Source: Neoechinorhynchus agilis
Lineage: Eukaryota > Acanthocephala
DNA length: 64,000 nucleotides
Direction of reading: 5' to 3'
Assembly: GCA_051530055.1 (NCBI GenBank)
Contig: CM121342.1
Location: 7,006,001-7,070,000 of the forward strand
The notes under the pieces are model-generated. The model saw nothing but the letters and a program-made list of their open reading frames with translations. It was not told the origin of the DNA and ran no database searches. The first letter of the stretch is position 1. Each line of letters opens with the position of its first letter. A program made the translations under genes and the position numbers. Of this stretch, positions 1-11,815 are shown one piece after another.

Positions 1-2646
1 AAGAAATCATTCACCGCGAATGAAGACTTCTAAACAATAATTCCAATAATCACATTCCCCCGGTACCTCACATATCGTCATTTCTTGGAATTATTGTTTA
101 GGTCTACACCCGGTAATCCGACGAGGTCCACAGAACGTCTTTTTAATCGAAAAGAAATCATTCACCGCGAATGAAGACTTCTAAACAATAATTCCAATAA
201 TCACATTCCCCCGGTACCTCACATATCGTCATTTCTTGGAATTATTGTTTAGGTCTACACCCGGTAATCCGACGAGGTCCACAGAACGTCTTTTTAATCG
301 AAAAGAAATCATTCACCGCGAATGAAGACTTCTAAACAATAATTCCAATAATCACATTCCCCCGGTACCTCACATATCGTCATTTCTTGGAATTATTGTT
401 TAGGTCTACACCCGGTAATCCGACGAGGTCCACAGAACGTCTTTTAATCGAAAAGAAATCATTCACCGCGAATGAAGACTTCTAAACAATAATTCCAATA
501 ATCACATTCCCCCGGTACCTCACATATCGTCATTTCTTGGAATTATTGTTTAGGTCTACACCCGGTAATCCGACGAGGTCCACAGAACGTCTTTAATCGA
601 AAAGAAATCATTCACCGCGAATGAAGACTTCTAAACAATAATTCCAATAATCACATTCCCCCGGTACCTCACATATCGTCATTTCTTGGAATTATTGTTT
701 AGGTCTACACCCGGTAATCCGACGAGGTCCACAACGTCTTTTTAATCGAAAAGAAATCATTCACCGCGAATGAAGACTTCTAAACAATAATTCCAATAAT
801 CACATTCCCCCGGTACCTCACATATCGTCATTTCTTGGAATTATTGTTTAGGTCTACACCCGGTAATCCGACGAGGTCCACAGAACGTCTTTTTAATCGA
901 AAAGAAATCATTCACCGCGAATGAAGACTTCTAAACAATAATTCCAATAATCACATTCCCCCGGTACCTCACATATCGTCATTTCTTGGAATTATTGTTT
1001 AGGTCTACACCCGGTAATCCGACGAGGTCCACAGAACGTCTTTTTAATCGAAAAGAAATCATTCACCGCGAATGAAGACTTCTAAACAATAATTCCAATA
1101 ATCACATTCCCCCGGTACCTCACATATCGTCATTTCTTGGAATTATTGTTTAGGTCTACACCCGGTAATCCGACGAGGTCCACAGAACGTCTTTTTAATC
1201 GAAAAGAAATCATTCACCGCGAATGAAGACTTCTAAACAATAATTCCAATAATCACATTCCCCCGGTACCTCACATATCGTCATTTCTTGGAATTATTGT
1301 TTAGGTCTACACCCGGTAATCCGACGAGGTCCACAGAACGTCTTTTTAATCGAAAAGAAATCATTCACCGCGAATGAAGACTTCTAAACAATAATTCCAA
1401 TAATCACATTCCCCCGGTACCTCACATATCGTCATTTCTTGGAATTATTGTTTAGGTCTACACCCGGTAATCCGACGAGGTCCACAGAACGTCTTTTTAA
1501 TCGAAAAGAAATCATTCACCGCGAATGAAGACTTCTAAACAATAATTCCAATAATCACATTCCCCCGGTACCTCACATATCGTCATTTCTTGGAATTATT
1601 GTTTAGGTCTACACCCGGTAATCCGACGAGGTCCACAGAACGTCTTTTTAATCGAAAAGAAATCATTCACCGCGAATGAAGACTTCTAAACAATAATTCC
1701 AATAATCACATTCCCCCGGTACCTCACATATCGTCATTTCTTGGAATTATTGTTTAGGTCTACACCCGGTAATCCGACGAGGTCCACAGAACGTCTTTTT
1801 AATCGAAAAGAAATCATTCACCGCGAATGAAGACTTCTAAACAATAATTCCAATAATCACATTCCCCCGGTACCTCACATATCGTCATTTCTTGGAATTA
1901 TTGTTTAGGTCTACACCCGGTAATCCGACGAGGTCCACAGAACGTCTTTTTAATCGAAAAGAAATCATTCACCGCGAATGAAGACTTCTAAACAATAATT
2001 CCAATAATCACATTCCCGGTACCTCACATATCGTCATTTCTTGGAATTATTGTTTAGGTCTACACCCGGTAATCCGACGAGGTCCACAGAACGTCTTTTT
2101 AATCGAAAAGAAATCATTCACCGCGAATGAAGACTTCTAAACAATAATTCCAATAATCACATTCCCCCGGTACCTCACATATCGTCATTTCTTGGAATTA
2201 TTGTTTAGGTCTACACCCGGTAATCCGACGAGGTCCACAGAACGTCTTTTTAATCGAAAAGAAATCATTCACCGCGAATGAAGACTTCTAAACAATAATT
2301 CCAATAATCACATTCCCCCGGTACCTCACATATCGTCATTTCTTGGAATTATTGTTTAGGTCTACACCCGGTAATCCGACGAGGTCCACAGAACGTCTTT
2401 TTAATCGAAAAGAAATCATTCACCGCGAATGAAGACTTCTAAACAATAATTCCAATAATCACATTCCCCCGGTACCTCACATATCGTCATTTCTTGGAAT
2501 TATTGTTTAGGTCTGCACCCGGTAATCCGACGAGGTCCACAGAACGTCTTTTTAATCGAAAAGAAATCATTTACCGTGAATGAAGACTTCTAAACAATAA
2601 TGCGAATAATCACATTCCCCCTGTACCTCACATATCGACATTTTTA
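1..2646 (+). repeat. 151-bp satellite array upstream of EDEM2
   Basis: About 17.5 head-to-tail copies of a 151-bp monomer, cut by the window start. Copies differ by only one or two bases or small indels (149-151 bp), so the array was homogenised recently. Each monomer holds a perfect 17-bp inverted repeat, CTAAACAATAATTCCAA (30-46 in the first copy) and its complement (85-101), with a 38-nt loop. The last copy is diverged and stops mid-monomer at about 2640, directly before the EDEM2 start codon. The same family recurs at 47714-49650 on the other strand. Confidence 0.97.
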
Positions 2647-2649
2647 GAT

Positions 2650-4518
2650 ATGTTTATTTTCGTCGTATTATTGATTGCCAGTCCGATTTCACATTGCACA
2701 TACAAAATCACTGAAAATGACGCTGAGAGATTTCGGTATTTTTCGAATTCGGTAACTATTTTTTTTGTTAACCACTTCAAACATAGGGACCGGGTACGTG
2801 TAATGTTCGACCACGCCTACTCAAGTTACATGAACAATGCATATCCAAAAGATGAGTTATGCCCGTTGAGCTGCACTGGAACAGATACTTTTGGAGGGTA
2901 CAATTTTTAAAAAATTCTTAACGTTTTTATTAGATTTAAAAAAAGATATTCATTGACATTGATAGACTCTTTGGATACTCTTTTTGTGATGGGAAAATGT
3001 AATGAATTCCAGGATGCCTATACGAAAGCACTGAACGTTAACTTCGATAAAGATGTTAACGTTTCCGTATTCGAAACCAATATCCGCGGTTTGTATAAAA
3101 TTCGTTTCACTGAATTGTATTTAAAATCGATTGACCAGGCAGTGGTCGGTGGATTGCTTGCTGGACACATGGTCGCTCCTTATTGTGGAGTTAACGAGTC
3201 AACTCAATGGCCATGTAAAGGACGAATGCTTGACCAAGCTAGACGTGTAGCCGATAAACTTATTTTAGGTTCGAAGATATTTTATATGTTCTTTTAGTAA
3301 TCATTCTATTTAGCATTTGATACTCCAACTGGAATGCCTATAGGCACCGTTAATCTTCTAACGGGTGTCCCAAAAGGCGAAACCGACGAGGCGTCAACTG
3401 CTGGAGTTGGCTCGTTTATTGTTGAATTCGGAGCTTTATCTCGATTAACTGGCGATAATAGCTATCTTAATGCTGCGAGACGTGCTCTTGATTCTTTATG
3501 GATGTATCGATCACATATTGACCTTGTCGGAAATCATGTAAATGTCACTAATGGACATTGGACGGATTCTTTGTTTACAATCGGAGCAGCCGTGGATTCG
3601 TATCTTGAATATCTCCTCAAAGGATCTATACTTCTTGATGACCAAGAATTAAGGCGTAGGTTCGACGGTGAGTTTTAGTTATGTATTTTCTTCTTGAAAA
3701 TACAATTAGTTCATCTTGATGCGATTAAACGGTACGCCAAATTGGACAATTATCATATTTATGTCTCGTCAAAAACCGGATCGCCTTCTTATGGACTCTT
3801 TCACTCATTAGATGCGTTCTTTCCTGGAATGTTGGCTCTGGCACGAAAAGACATCTCCAGCGCATATGATATTCTGTTCACAAATCATCAGCTCTGGCTT
3901 CAGTATGGCGGTCTCCCTGAACACTATGATGTTTTCGCTAGAAAACCTCTTAAAACTGGTCTAAATTATCCACTGAGGCCTGAACATATTGAAAGTACAA
4001 TGTATTTATTCAGAATGGCTAAATTAATTGAAGCCAACAACGATAATGAAGTCCAAACAGCGAATCTTAAAAATGCGCTGATGAGAATAGGCGTCGACTT
4101 TCTCACGTCCATTGAGTCACAATTCAAGACTCAGTGTGGATTCGCTGGGGTGAGTTAAAAAAAACACATCAAAAACGAATTTCTGTTTTTTGACAGGCAA
4201 TGGATATTAGAACTAATCGTCTGATCGATCGAATGGAATCTTTTTTCCTTGCTGAAACTCTTAAATATCTTTACCTTGTTTTTGATACGGACAACGTTAT
4301 ATTTATCGGACAAAATCATTCCTTTACTGCTGCTTCCAACCTTTGCCCAGGTAAAAGATATTCTGTTTCTAAAACCGAAACCCTTATTCAGTTAGATAAA
4401 TTAAGGTAACAACTTCACAACTGGAGGAAGGTATTTGTTCAATACTGAGGGGCATCTTTTTGATAAAAGTCTAACGGACTGTTGTTCTGTATTTTATACA
4501 AATGTATCTTCTGTTTAA
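2650..4518 (+). CDS. EDEM2: EDEM2-like ER degradation-enhancing alpha-mannosidase-like protein (GH47)
   Basis: Glycoside hydrolase family 47 protein of the ER lumen; EDEM2 starts ER-associated degradation by trimming mannose from misfolded glycoproteins. Eight exons can be joined in frame: 2650-2735, 2787-2897, 2946-3088, 3143-3268, 3314-3667, 3710-4149, 4197-4350, 4406-4518. Introns are 42-55 bp and the product is 508 residues (human EDEM2 is 578). The N-terminus is a signal peptide (MFIFVVLLIASPISHC). Family motifs follow in order: KDELCPLSC, SLTLIDSLDTL, FETNIRVVGG, FDTPTGMPIGTVNLL, the acidic ETDEASTAGVGSFIVEF segment, RPEHIEST, RMESFFLAETLKYLYL and the calcium-site Thr in LFNTEGH. The short C-terminus fits EDEM2 rather than EDEM1/3. 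The start is the only Met with a signal peptide; an acceptor-like TTTTTAG lies 2 nt before it. The gene looks intact. Confidence 0.93.
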
Positions 4519-4588
4519 GAAGTTTGATTGATTGAAGAACGGGTCCATCACTAATATTTCAGCCGTTGCTCTTCCACATCCAAAAGTG

Positions 4589-4879
4589 ACGCCGGCTATT
4601 ATTTATTTATTATCGAGGCCTCATACACTTTGTTGTCAGTGACATCTTCTCTTGAGAGCTTCGTCTATATTCCTTTGGGAACCTTTCGGCTGACTTGCAC
4701 ACATCGGAAGCGCTCAGCCGCACTCGAAGGAACAGGGCCAACCCCCTTTGGGGCCGATGGCCGATCTCAAAACCTGACCCCACTCCTTCCAGCAGCCTCG
4801 TATACCAGTGGAACCCAGCGACCGGTGGCGTTGAACCAGCGACATTCGCACACCACACGGCCACTGGGCCCCACGCCGG
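4589..4879 (-). mobile_element. tRNA-derived SINE
   Basis: Read on the minus strand, the 5' end carries a pol III A-box-like TGGCCGTGTGG and a perfect B box GGTTCAACGCC (near 4830-4870). The body ends in an (AATA)n tail at about 4598-4612. A 7-bp direct repeat, ACGCCGG (4589-4595 and 4873-4879), flanks it and is a plausible target-site duplication. No second copy is evident in this window. It sits between EDEM2 and the LINE relic. Confidence 0.72.
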
Positions 4880-5020
4880 TTGTCAAACCACTTTTTTTAA
4901 TTATGTGCATATTTGAACTTATGGTTATTTAGGTGCTTGGTTGTATTCGTCATTTCATGCCGTTTGTACCGTTATGTTCGTGTACATAAGCGCAAGTGCC
5001 TTCCTTTTTTATATTCGTAC

Positions 5021-6297
5021 ATCCCTTCGTCCCATCTCTATCTTCTCACCTTTCTCTAAAATCTTAGAAATTTTTTTTAAAACCCGCTTACTTCCCTTCT
5101 TCCTCAAAAACATCTCCCCTTCCCAATTCGCTTTCCGTCCCAATTACTCTTGTTCTGATGCCCTCCTCTGCATCTACGATACGCTTGTGCACAGCTTAGA
5201 TTCCAGTCCAGAATCAATCGTCCGTCTCGTGCAACTGGATATTTCCAGGGCGTTACCATGTGCTTCCTTTGGCCTCCCTACTTGGCAACTCGCTTGGATT
5301 TCCTCTTTCCTCTCCAACCGCAAACAATATATTAAATGTGGAATTTCTTGCTCCTCTTCTCTACCCATATTTAAAGGGGTCCCCCAAGGCGCCGTACTTT
5401 CCCCTCTCATCTTTGACATTTTTCCAAATGACCTTCATCCCCTCACTCCCCCTACCAAATATTTTCTTTATGCCGGTGACCTCACAGTCATTACCATCGC
5501 ATCTCTCCCTCTCCACTACCATAGACGAGCACAACTATCTCATTTCCTCGCTCTCCACCCTAAACCTCTCCTTAAATTTATCTAAATCTTTTGAGCTTGT
5601 CCCCCACATTTCCAAACGCAACCTTATCCCCGCGCCTCCCTCTCCCCATCCAACGCTCCTCTTCTCTTCGAATACTGGGCGTGATTTTACAAGAAAACCT
5701 TTAATGGGATGCCCACATTTCATTTACCCTCTCAAAAGCAAACCCTCGTCTTTACCTTCTCAAACTCCTCCGGCGTCTCGGCGTTTCCCCTTAGCACCTT
5801 GCCCATTTTTATCTTTCTGCCATCCTTCCTATCCTTACATACGATTTCCCCACTTTCCTCTCCCTCTCCGTCAATGCTCTCCATTCCCTCGAAACCTTCC
5901 ACAAGAGAGCAGCTAGAATATTCGGGACTTGACTCCCTCCCCTCGACGCCCACCTCCACTCCATTTTCTCCAAAAACGCCATCCGTCCACTTCAACCCCC
6001 TCCACAATTTTCTTCCCTCTTCTCTGCTCTTCCCTAGTAAACACTCGGAACCCCAACCTTTTTCATCCTCCCATCGCTCGTACCTCCCTCAACCAAAAAT
6101 CTTTCTTTCCTCAAGCCCAATCTTTCCTTAACAACCGGAGAACAAGGAAAGACTCCTAATCTGCCATTCTCCTGTAAAACTCCAAAGACAAACCCCACCT
6201 TCCTTGCCTCAACATCCGACATCCAGACACCTTCAGCAAAGATAGATGCTGGCAAGTGTATGGATCGTTCTTTTCTTAAATTAATAGAACGTGTTTT
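5021..6297 (+). mobile_element. 5'-truncated jockey/CR1-like LINE relic, copy 1
   Basis: The fragment encodes part of a non-LTR reverse transcriptase: RPISIFSPFSKILE, FAFRPNYSCSDALL, VRLVQLDIS, SFLSNRKQYIKCG, KGVPQGAVLSPLIFDIF, then a thumb-like tail near 5840-5930. It is dead. About a dozen residues are missing after QLDIS, and the catalytic YADD box reads YAGD. It starts at ACATCCCTTCGTCCC, exactly where copies 2 (36911) and 3 (55442) continue without a break, so this copy is 5' truncated. It keeps about 135 bp near 5783-5930 that copies 2 and 3 lack. Confidence 0.85.
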
Positions 6298-6827
6298 ATA
6301 TACTTTTTGTTTATTTGTTGTTGTACCCACAATTCTACTCGTTTGCGTGCACAGATAACGCAGATTTGTAATTGCTTTGTGTTTTTCGCGTTCATCCTCG
6401 TGAGTGCGTTGTGTTTGTTGTTGTTGTTGTTGTTGCTGTGTTGTACATTTTTGTATCTATTCATGTGTATCTATATAATGTACACGGTTGCTAGTATATT
6501 GGTATCCGTACACAAGTGTACATTGTGTTTATTGAGGTATTTTGCAGTTGCCTAGTTCACGATTGTATTTATCTTCGTTTAGTGTGACCATAATATCATT
6601 TTATGCTCAAATCCGTGAGTTCATTTGGTGTCTTTTTGATTTTATCTCCTTTTCACTGGTTAATGTGCGAATACTCAAGTGTGTTGTATTGTTTTTTGTG
6701 CGCAATGGTTTACATTTGTTTTATTTTACCACCTTATGTTTTAATGATTACATTTTCGTGATTGCAAAGTCTATTTGTCGGTCTCCGATTCCTGATTGCT
6801 TACTTTTTTCATCAATTATTCCTTCAG
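6298..6827. other. intergenic, no gene seen
   Basis: T-rich spacer between the LINE relic and ENGase with a short (GTT)n run near 6415-6435. The open frames here have low-complexity Leu/Cys translations and no support. An acceptor-like TTCCTTCAG ends at 6827, immediately before the ENGase start codon. Confidence 0.6.
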
Positions 6828-9800
6828 ATGGCACTTTTATTTAAGTTGGTTAGTCGACCTTTGAGTAACATTGAAGAACTGAATGCCTTTCATTCTGATG
6901 CGAGTAAGCACCTACACTTACCGAAGACTATAAAACTCAGAAAACGGAATCGTCCGGCGAACAAATCGAATGTACTATTTTGCCATGATATGAAAGGAGG
7001 TTATGTGCACGATAAATACGCACAAGGTGGTCGCTTTCATTCCGATGTTTATACCGTACTCAACTGGGAATGTATTGATTATTTCGTATATTTTTCTCAC
7101 AACTTTTGCACTATTCCCCCGATTCAATGGATAAATAATTGCCATGCGAATGGTATTCCGATTCTGGGAACTATTATTACCGAAGTTTATAATTCCGAAT
7201 CTACTCGTTGTTTTGAAGAGATGTTTTCCATTGAAGGAAATCCGTATTGGTTAGCGATGTTATTTACAGCGTTGGCGGAGTATGTTGGATTCGACGGATA
7301 TTTATTAAATTTTGAGAACAGCCTTGCAGGCTATCGATATGACGAAGTTGTGCGACGAATAGAAAAGATCTGTTTGTTTGTTGAGTTTCTGAAATCTTTT
7401 TTAGAGCGTTTGAATGATGAAGATCAATTATGTGCATTCGCGTTGCTGGGAATTCTTTGTGTCCTCGAACTTTTTCTTTCACTAATATAAAAAGCAATTA
7501 TTTTATTATTGCTTTAACGTGATTTCCCAATTTAGCTTGTTTCGTTGTTTCGTCTTCATAGCATTGTGAATGTTCAGAATGGAGGAAAACCCAATCCGTG
7601 TGATATGGTATGACTCTATTCGTGCGGATAATGGTAATCTTCATCACCAAAATAAGCTCAATTTCCTTAATTATCGTTTCTATAAATTAAGCGATGCATT
7701 TTTCACCAACTATAATTGGAACAGTTCATGTATAAACTGTTGCCTTAATCACTGTGACCTTACCCCTCAGCGTGTGTTTATGGGCGTAGATGTGTTTGGT
7801 CGAGGAGCGAGTCCAAATAACTTTTGTAAACTCGGTTTGGGTTACGGAGCAGCTTCACTCGTAAGCATGGCCTCAAGTTCTCGACTTAGTTGTGCACTAT
7901 TCGCTCCTGGTTGGGTTATGGAATGCAATGACGAGAAGGATTTTCTAATGAATCAATCGCTATTTATCAGTCAATTGAACGAAGCCATTGATGTTAAGAG
8001 TTCTACGATTTTTGACGAGGATTACTTTTGTACTAGTTTCTCTAGTGGACGTGGTCGTATGTTCTGTGTAAATGGAGTGCCCTTAGCAAATACTAAAAAT
8101 GGATTCTCATGTCTTTCATTGGCAACCTTTATTCCCGTAACGGACGCTTATGTCGTTGCAATCTGTGATGAAGAAAAGGCTTATTACGGCGGATCATCCC
8201 TAAAAATCGTGGATTTTTCCACTTCATCGGGCGGATTTGTATGCGCAATCGTTAACGGAATTAAGTTTGCAATCAAAAGTCAACTTGAATATGAAGTACT
8301 GATTGCTTATGACGGTAACTACGAAGTCGATTTTGCATTGAACTATTGCGAAAATATTCCGGGAAATTTTGGTGGTTCGTGATTTTGTCAAAGTTCAAGT
8401 GTTTCACTGACTTGTCGCATAATCTCTTGGTTTCATCGTAACGTTTTTGACTTAGAACTGATGTTTATGAGTAGTTAATATGAATTTTGTGTTTTTTAAG
8501 AACATCCAGGATCATTAATATTCCGTTCTTGCTAATTCAATTTTTTTCCAGTCGATTGATATTTGGGTAATAATGAACAAGGATGTTTGTCTCAAAATTG
8601 AAAGACGAATAACTCAAGAACCATGGCAGATATTGCGAATCTGAAAACAGATTTGGAATCTGCTCGTTGAGACGTACCAAATGAACATATAGTGGAACTT
8701 TGATTATCCGAACGAATGCTGTCCTACTCAATTACTGTTTCTCAAAGGAATCAGAGACCTTGCAGCGAAAAAAGCGTGCAATGACGCAGAGAAAAATAAG
8801 TGATTATTTTCCGACCAAAAAGCTAAAATTATGTAATTATGCCCGAATTTTAAAAAAAAACTTAATACGCATCACATCGGGGGTTTTGGGTTATTCTAAA
8901 CAGATTTCGTATCCGAGTGATGTTCGATCTCAATTTGCTCCCACATGAACGTCGTTCTACTTTATTTAATTTTTAGAACAAAAATCTCCATCTAAGATAA
9001 TTATAAAGAAATGTTTTCCGATCTTGTCAAAGAAAACGAATTTATAGGGTTTTTTGGGGTAATGGAACCATCGATAATCCAAAACGTTAATTTTATCCCG
9101 ATTGCTGTTCGTTTCGTTGCTAGAAGAAGATCAAATAAGTGATTATTTTCCGACCGAAAAGCTAATTTTATGATATTTATAGTCGATTTAAAAAACTTAA
9201 TACACATCACATTGGGGTTTTTGGATTATTCTAAACAGATTTCGTATCCGAGTGATGTCCGATCTCAATTTGCTCCCACATAAACGTCGTTCTGCTTTAT
9301 TTAATTTTTAGAACAAAAATCTCCATCTAAGATTTTTATAATGAAATGTTTTCCGATCTTGTCAAAGAAAACGAATTTATAGGGTTTTTTGGGGGTGTTT
9401 CTTAAAGTTAAATACAATGGAACCATCGATAATCCTAAACGTTAATTTTATCCCGATTGCTGTTCGTTTCGTTGCTAGAAGAAGATCAAATAAGTGATTA
9501 TTTTCCGACCGAAAAGCTCTCGCCCGAATTTTAAGAACTTTGATATTTATAGTCGATTTAAAAAACTTAATACACATCACATTGGGGGTTTTGGGTTATT
9601 CTAAACAGATTTCGTATCCGAGTGATGTCCGATCTCAATTTGCTCCCACATAAACGTCGTTCTGCTTTATTTAATTTTTAGAACAAAAATCTCCATCTAA
9701 GATTTTTATAATGAAATGTTTTCCGATCTTGTCAAAGAAAACGAATTTATAGGGTTTTTTGGGGGGTGTTTCTTAAAGTTAAATACAATGGAACCATCGA

Positions 9801-10967
9801 TAATCCTAAACGTTAATTTTATCCCGATTGCTGTTCGTTTCGTTGCTAGAAGAAGATCAAATAAGTGATTATTTTCCGACCGAAAAGCTCTCGCCCGAAT
9901 TTTAAGAACTTTGATATTTATAGTCGATTTAAAAAACTTAATACACATCACATTGGGGGTTTTGGGTTATTCTAAACAGATTTCGTATCCGAGTGATGTC
10001 CGATCTCAATTTGCTCCCACATAAACGTCGTTCTGCTTTATTTAATTTTTAGAACAAAAATCTCCATCTAAGATTTTTATAATGAAATGTTTTCCGATCT
10101 TGTCAAAGAAAACGACTTTATAGGGTTTTTTGGGGGGTGTTTCTTAAATTATCGATAATCCAAAACTAACTCAACTTTAGTTGCTAGAAGAAGATCAAAT
10201 ATCCGACTAAAAAGCTAAAATTATGTAATTATGCGCTAATTTTCATGTTTAGTTAAAAAACCTGGCGACATTCTTTAATTCCACAAAATAGGACTTCTAG
10301 ATAATAAACATTTTAATTTAAAATATAAAATCACGAACCACTTTATAGAGCAGTCTACAGCGTTCGTCTAAGTCGCCTAAGCAAAAGTTCCAAAATTCGT
10401 GCGGCAACTTTGCCTCAGCGAGTAGAAGTCAATGGTTGGACCGTTTTAAGAACAAAACTTTATCATGAAGAGAGCGCTGATTTAATTCTCAAATCTGTTT
10501 CTGTATTAAGTTCAGCTTCTATAACCGCTGGTCTTAATATTGGCTGTTTCGGTATATTTACAACGGAAGAGGAGGTGAATGCTGAAGTGGAAATCGATAA
10601 ATACAGAACATTGCATCTAAACGGATTTTTTCTTGTTCAACTTTCGTTCAAACCGTCCATTGAATGTTTCATTGCAAATGTGTACTCGATCGATTCTAAT
10701 GGTCTAGGCGAATGGATGGGCGCTACTGCCGATGATTTATTTTTTGCTGTTTTTGAGATCGTTGATTCCGATGAGATTTATTTTATTGATTTCTATGCTA
10801 GAAAATGGCCATTAGAAATTTGCTGTCGTATTGATCAAAGGAAATGCGTTAAAATAAAGTTGGAAGGTGCACGGATAAAGGCCTCTTTAAAGGAGTTTGA
10901 TAAAATTGATAATATTGGCGAACTGTTCGCTCAACTGGTGCAAATTGATTGGACGAACGTTGATTAG
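6828..10967 (+). CDS. ENGASE: Cytosolic endo-beta-N-acetylglucosaminidase (GH85)
   Basis: ENGase cuts the chitobiose core of free or protein-bound N-glycans in the cytosol. A consistent three-exon model is 6828-7441, 7578-8378 and 10349-10967 (677 residues; human is 743). Exon 1 holds LFCHDMKGGY (about 50-59), YFVYFSHNFCTIPP, LGTIITEVYNSE and the catalytic pair Asn161/Glu163 in LLNFENSL. Exon 2 holds VIWYDS, FFTNYNW, VFMGVDVFGRG, ALFAPGWVMEC and YYGGSSL. Exon 3 encodes the C-terminal beta-rich region (NGWTVLRTKL onward). The intron at 7442-7577 is less certain; the product carries about 15 extra residues there. The last intron (8379-10348, 1970 bp) is far larger than the other placed introns (42-136 bp) and is filled by Tigger-derived repeats. 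The start at 6828 follows TTCCTTCAG; an in-frame ATG at 6762 is an alternative. Confidence 0.9.
8685..10260 (+). repeat. Tigger/pogo-derived tandem repeat inside an ENGase intron
   Basis: About 4.3 tandem units of 335-371 bp; the shared CTAAACAG block lies at about 8896, 9231, 9601 and 9972. Each unit combines a terminal-repeat-like sequence (TGGAACCATCGATAATCC) with a short coding remnant of the transposase tail. The first unit reads TQRKISDYFPTKK, a PCNA-interacting (PIP) box of the Q-x-x-I-x-x-Y-F form, as known at pogo-type transposase C-termini. The block near 8690 (AGTGGAACTTTGATTATCC) resembles Tigger ends and matches 58417 in this window. Confidence 0.75.
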
Positions 10968-11569
10968 ACAAGTAGAAGTGGCGATGATCATGTAGCCACG
11001 TAACAAAAAATTAATTTAGTTTTTTCGAATAGATATTACACTTAAGGTTTTGTGTGTAAAAAATTAAAATAATCATTATTTTTAGCAATCATAATGAAGT
11101 TTTGCAACTTGGCGTCGGTGGTCATCGTTTATGCCACGATCCAATAGCACAAAACAAAAAACTACCTTTTGAAAATTTTAGTATTTTTGCTCTTGCAATA
11201 TTTACAGAAACGATATCGTATTTTAAAATAAAGACATAATCGAATTCCAAACGACGATTATGTCATTCGAATTATTCAACAAACTCCAGCCTTGCATTCG
11301 TCAGATCGATTGGTTTATGGATAAAAGATTCGAACGAAATTATTTCGCATTTCTTTTATATTCCCTTTCTGAATCTCCGATAAAAATAGAACTATTTTCC
11401 AAGGTTAAAAATTATGTGGTTCTTAGACGAGAGAGAGTTCTTTAATGTAGAGCGACGGGTTTAGGCATTTGTAATCGGATTTTTATGAATAAAAAAACAA
11501 ATTAGCAGTCTCGATAAAACGTTTTTACTTTTTTAAATCTACCCTGACATTATTTATAAAAATCTTGGA
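10968..11569. other. spacer with no convincing gene
   Basis: AT-rich sequence after ENGase. It holds a 61-codon open frame at 11260-11445 starting MSFELFNKLQPC with no family resemblance that I recognise, and a short open stretch near 11086-11200. Neither has enough support to call a gene. Confidence 0.5.
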
Positions 11570-11815
11570 GGAAAACTGTCCTCAATTGTCACCCGAATGC
11601 TTGCAGTGTTGCCTCTCAACACGGCGATGCTGATATTTTGAACCGTTTATAACCTGAAGACGTCGCTTCAGATCCTTCAGGAGTGTAAGAGCCTCGCTAC
11701 CAAGAGATCCGTAAATGGGTCCGGGCTAAATCTAGGTATTTCGCCGTTTTCCGTCCTTGCGCAGCGCTCGCTGCACCTCCAGCTTGAAGCTAAAATTAAA
11801 CAATAAAACACGTTT
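11570..11815 (-). mobile_element. Decayed fragment of an RT-nuclease retroelement family (C-terminal part)
   Basis: The minus strand shows the family signature Ala-rich segment then KYLDLARTHL, ALTLLKDLKRR and a downstream tail. This is the same C-terminal module as at 18600-19240, 22680-24262 and 53062-53553. It is a broken fossil with several breaks. Confidence 0.55.

Noticed and set aside
1-2646. CRISPR array
   Set aside because: The whole 151-bp unit is conserved with no variable spacers, and the surrounding genes are animal.
4630-4932. 100-codon frame after EDEM2
   Set aside because: It lies across the tRNA-derived SINE.
5260-5916. 218-codon Pro/Ser-rich protein, and similar frames at 36869-37885 and 55683-56420
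   Set aside because: Out-of-frame readings of the pyrimidine-rich LINE relic; the RT motifs lie in other frames.
6307-6555. Leu-rich membrane peptide
   Set aside because: Low-complexity translation of a (GTT)n run; no start context, homology or neighbours to support it.
9001-9951. Repeated small protein starting MMCIKFFKSTINI on the minus strand
   Set aside because: Antisense reading of the Tigger-derived repeat in the ENGase intron.
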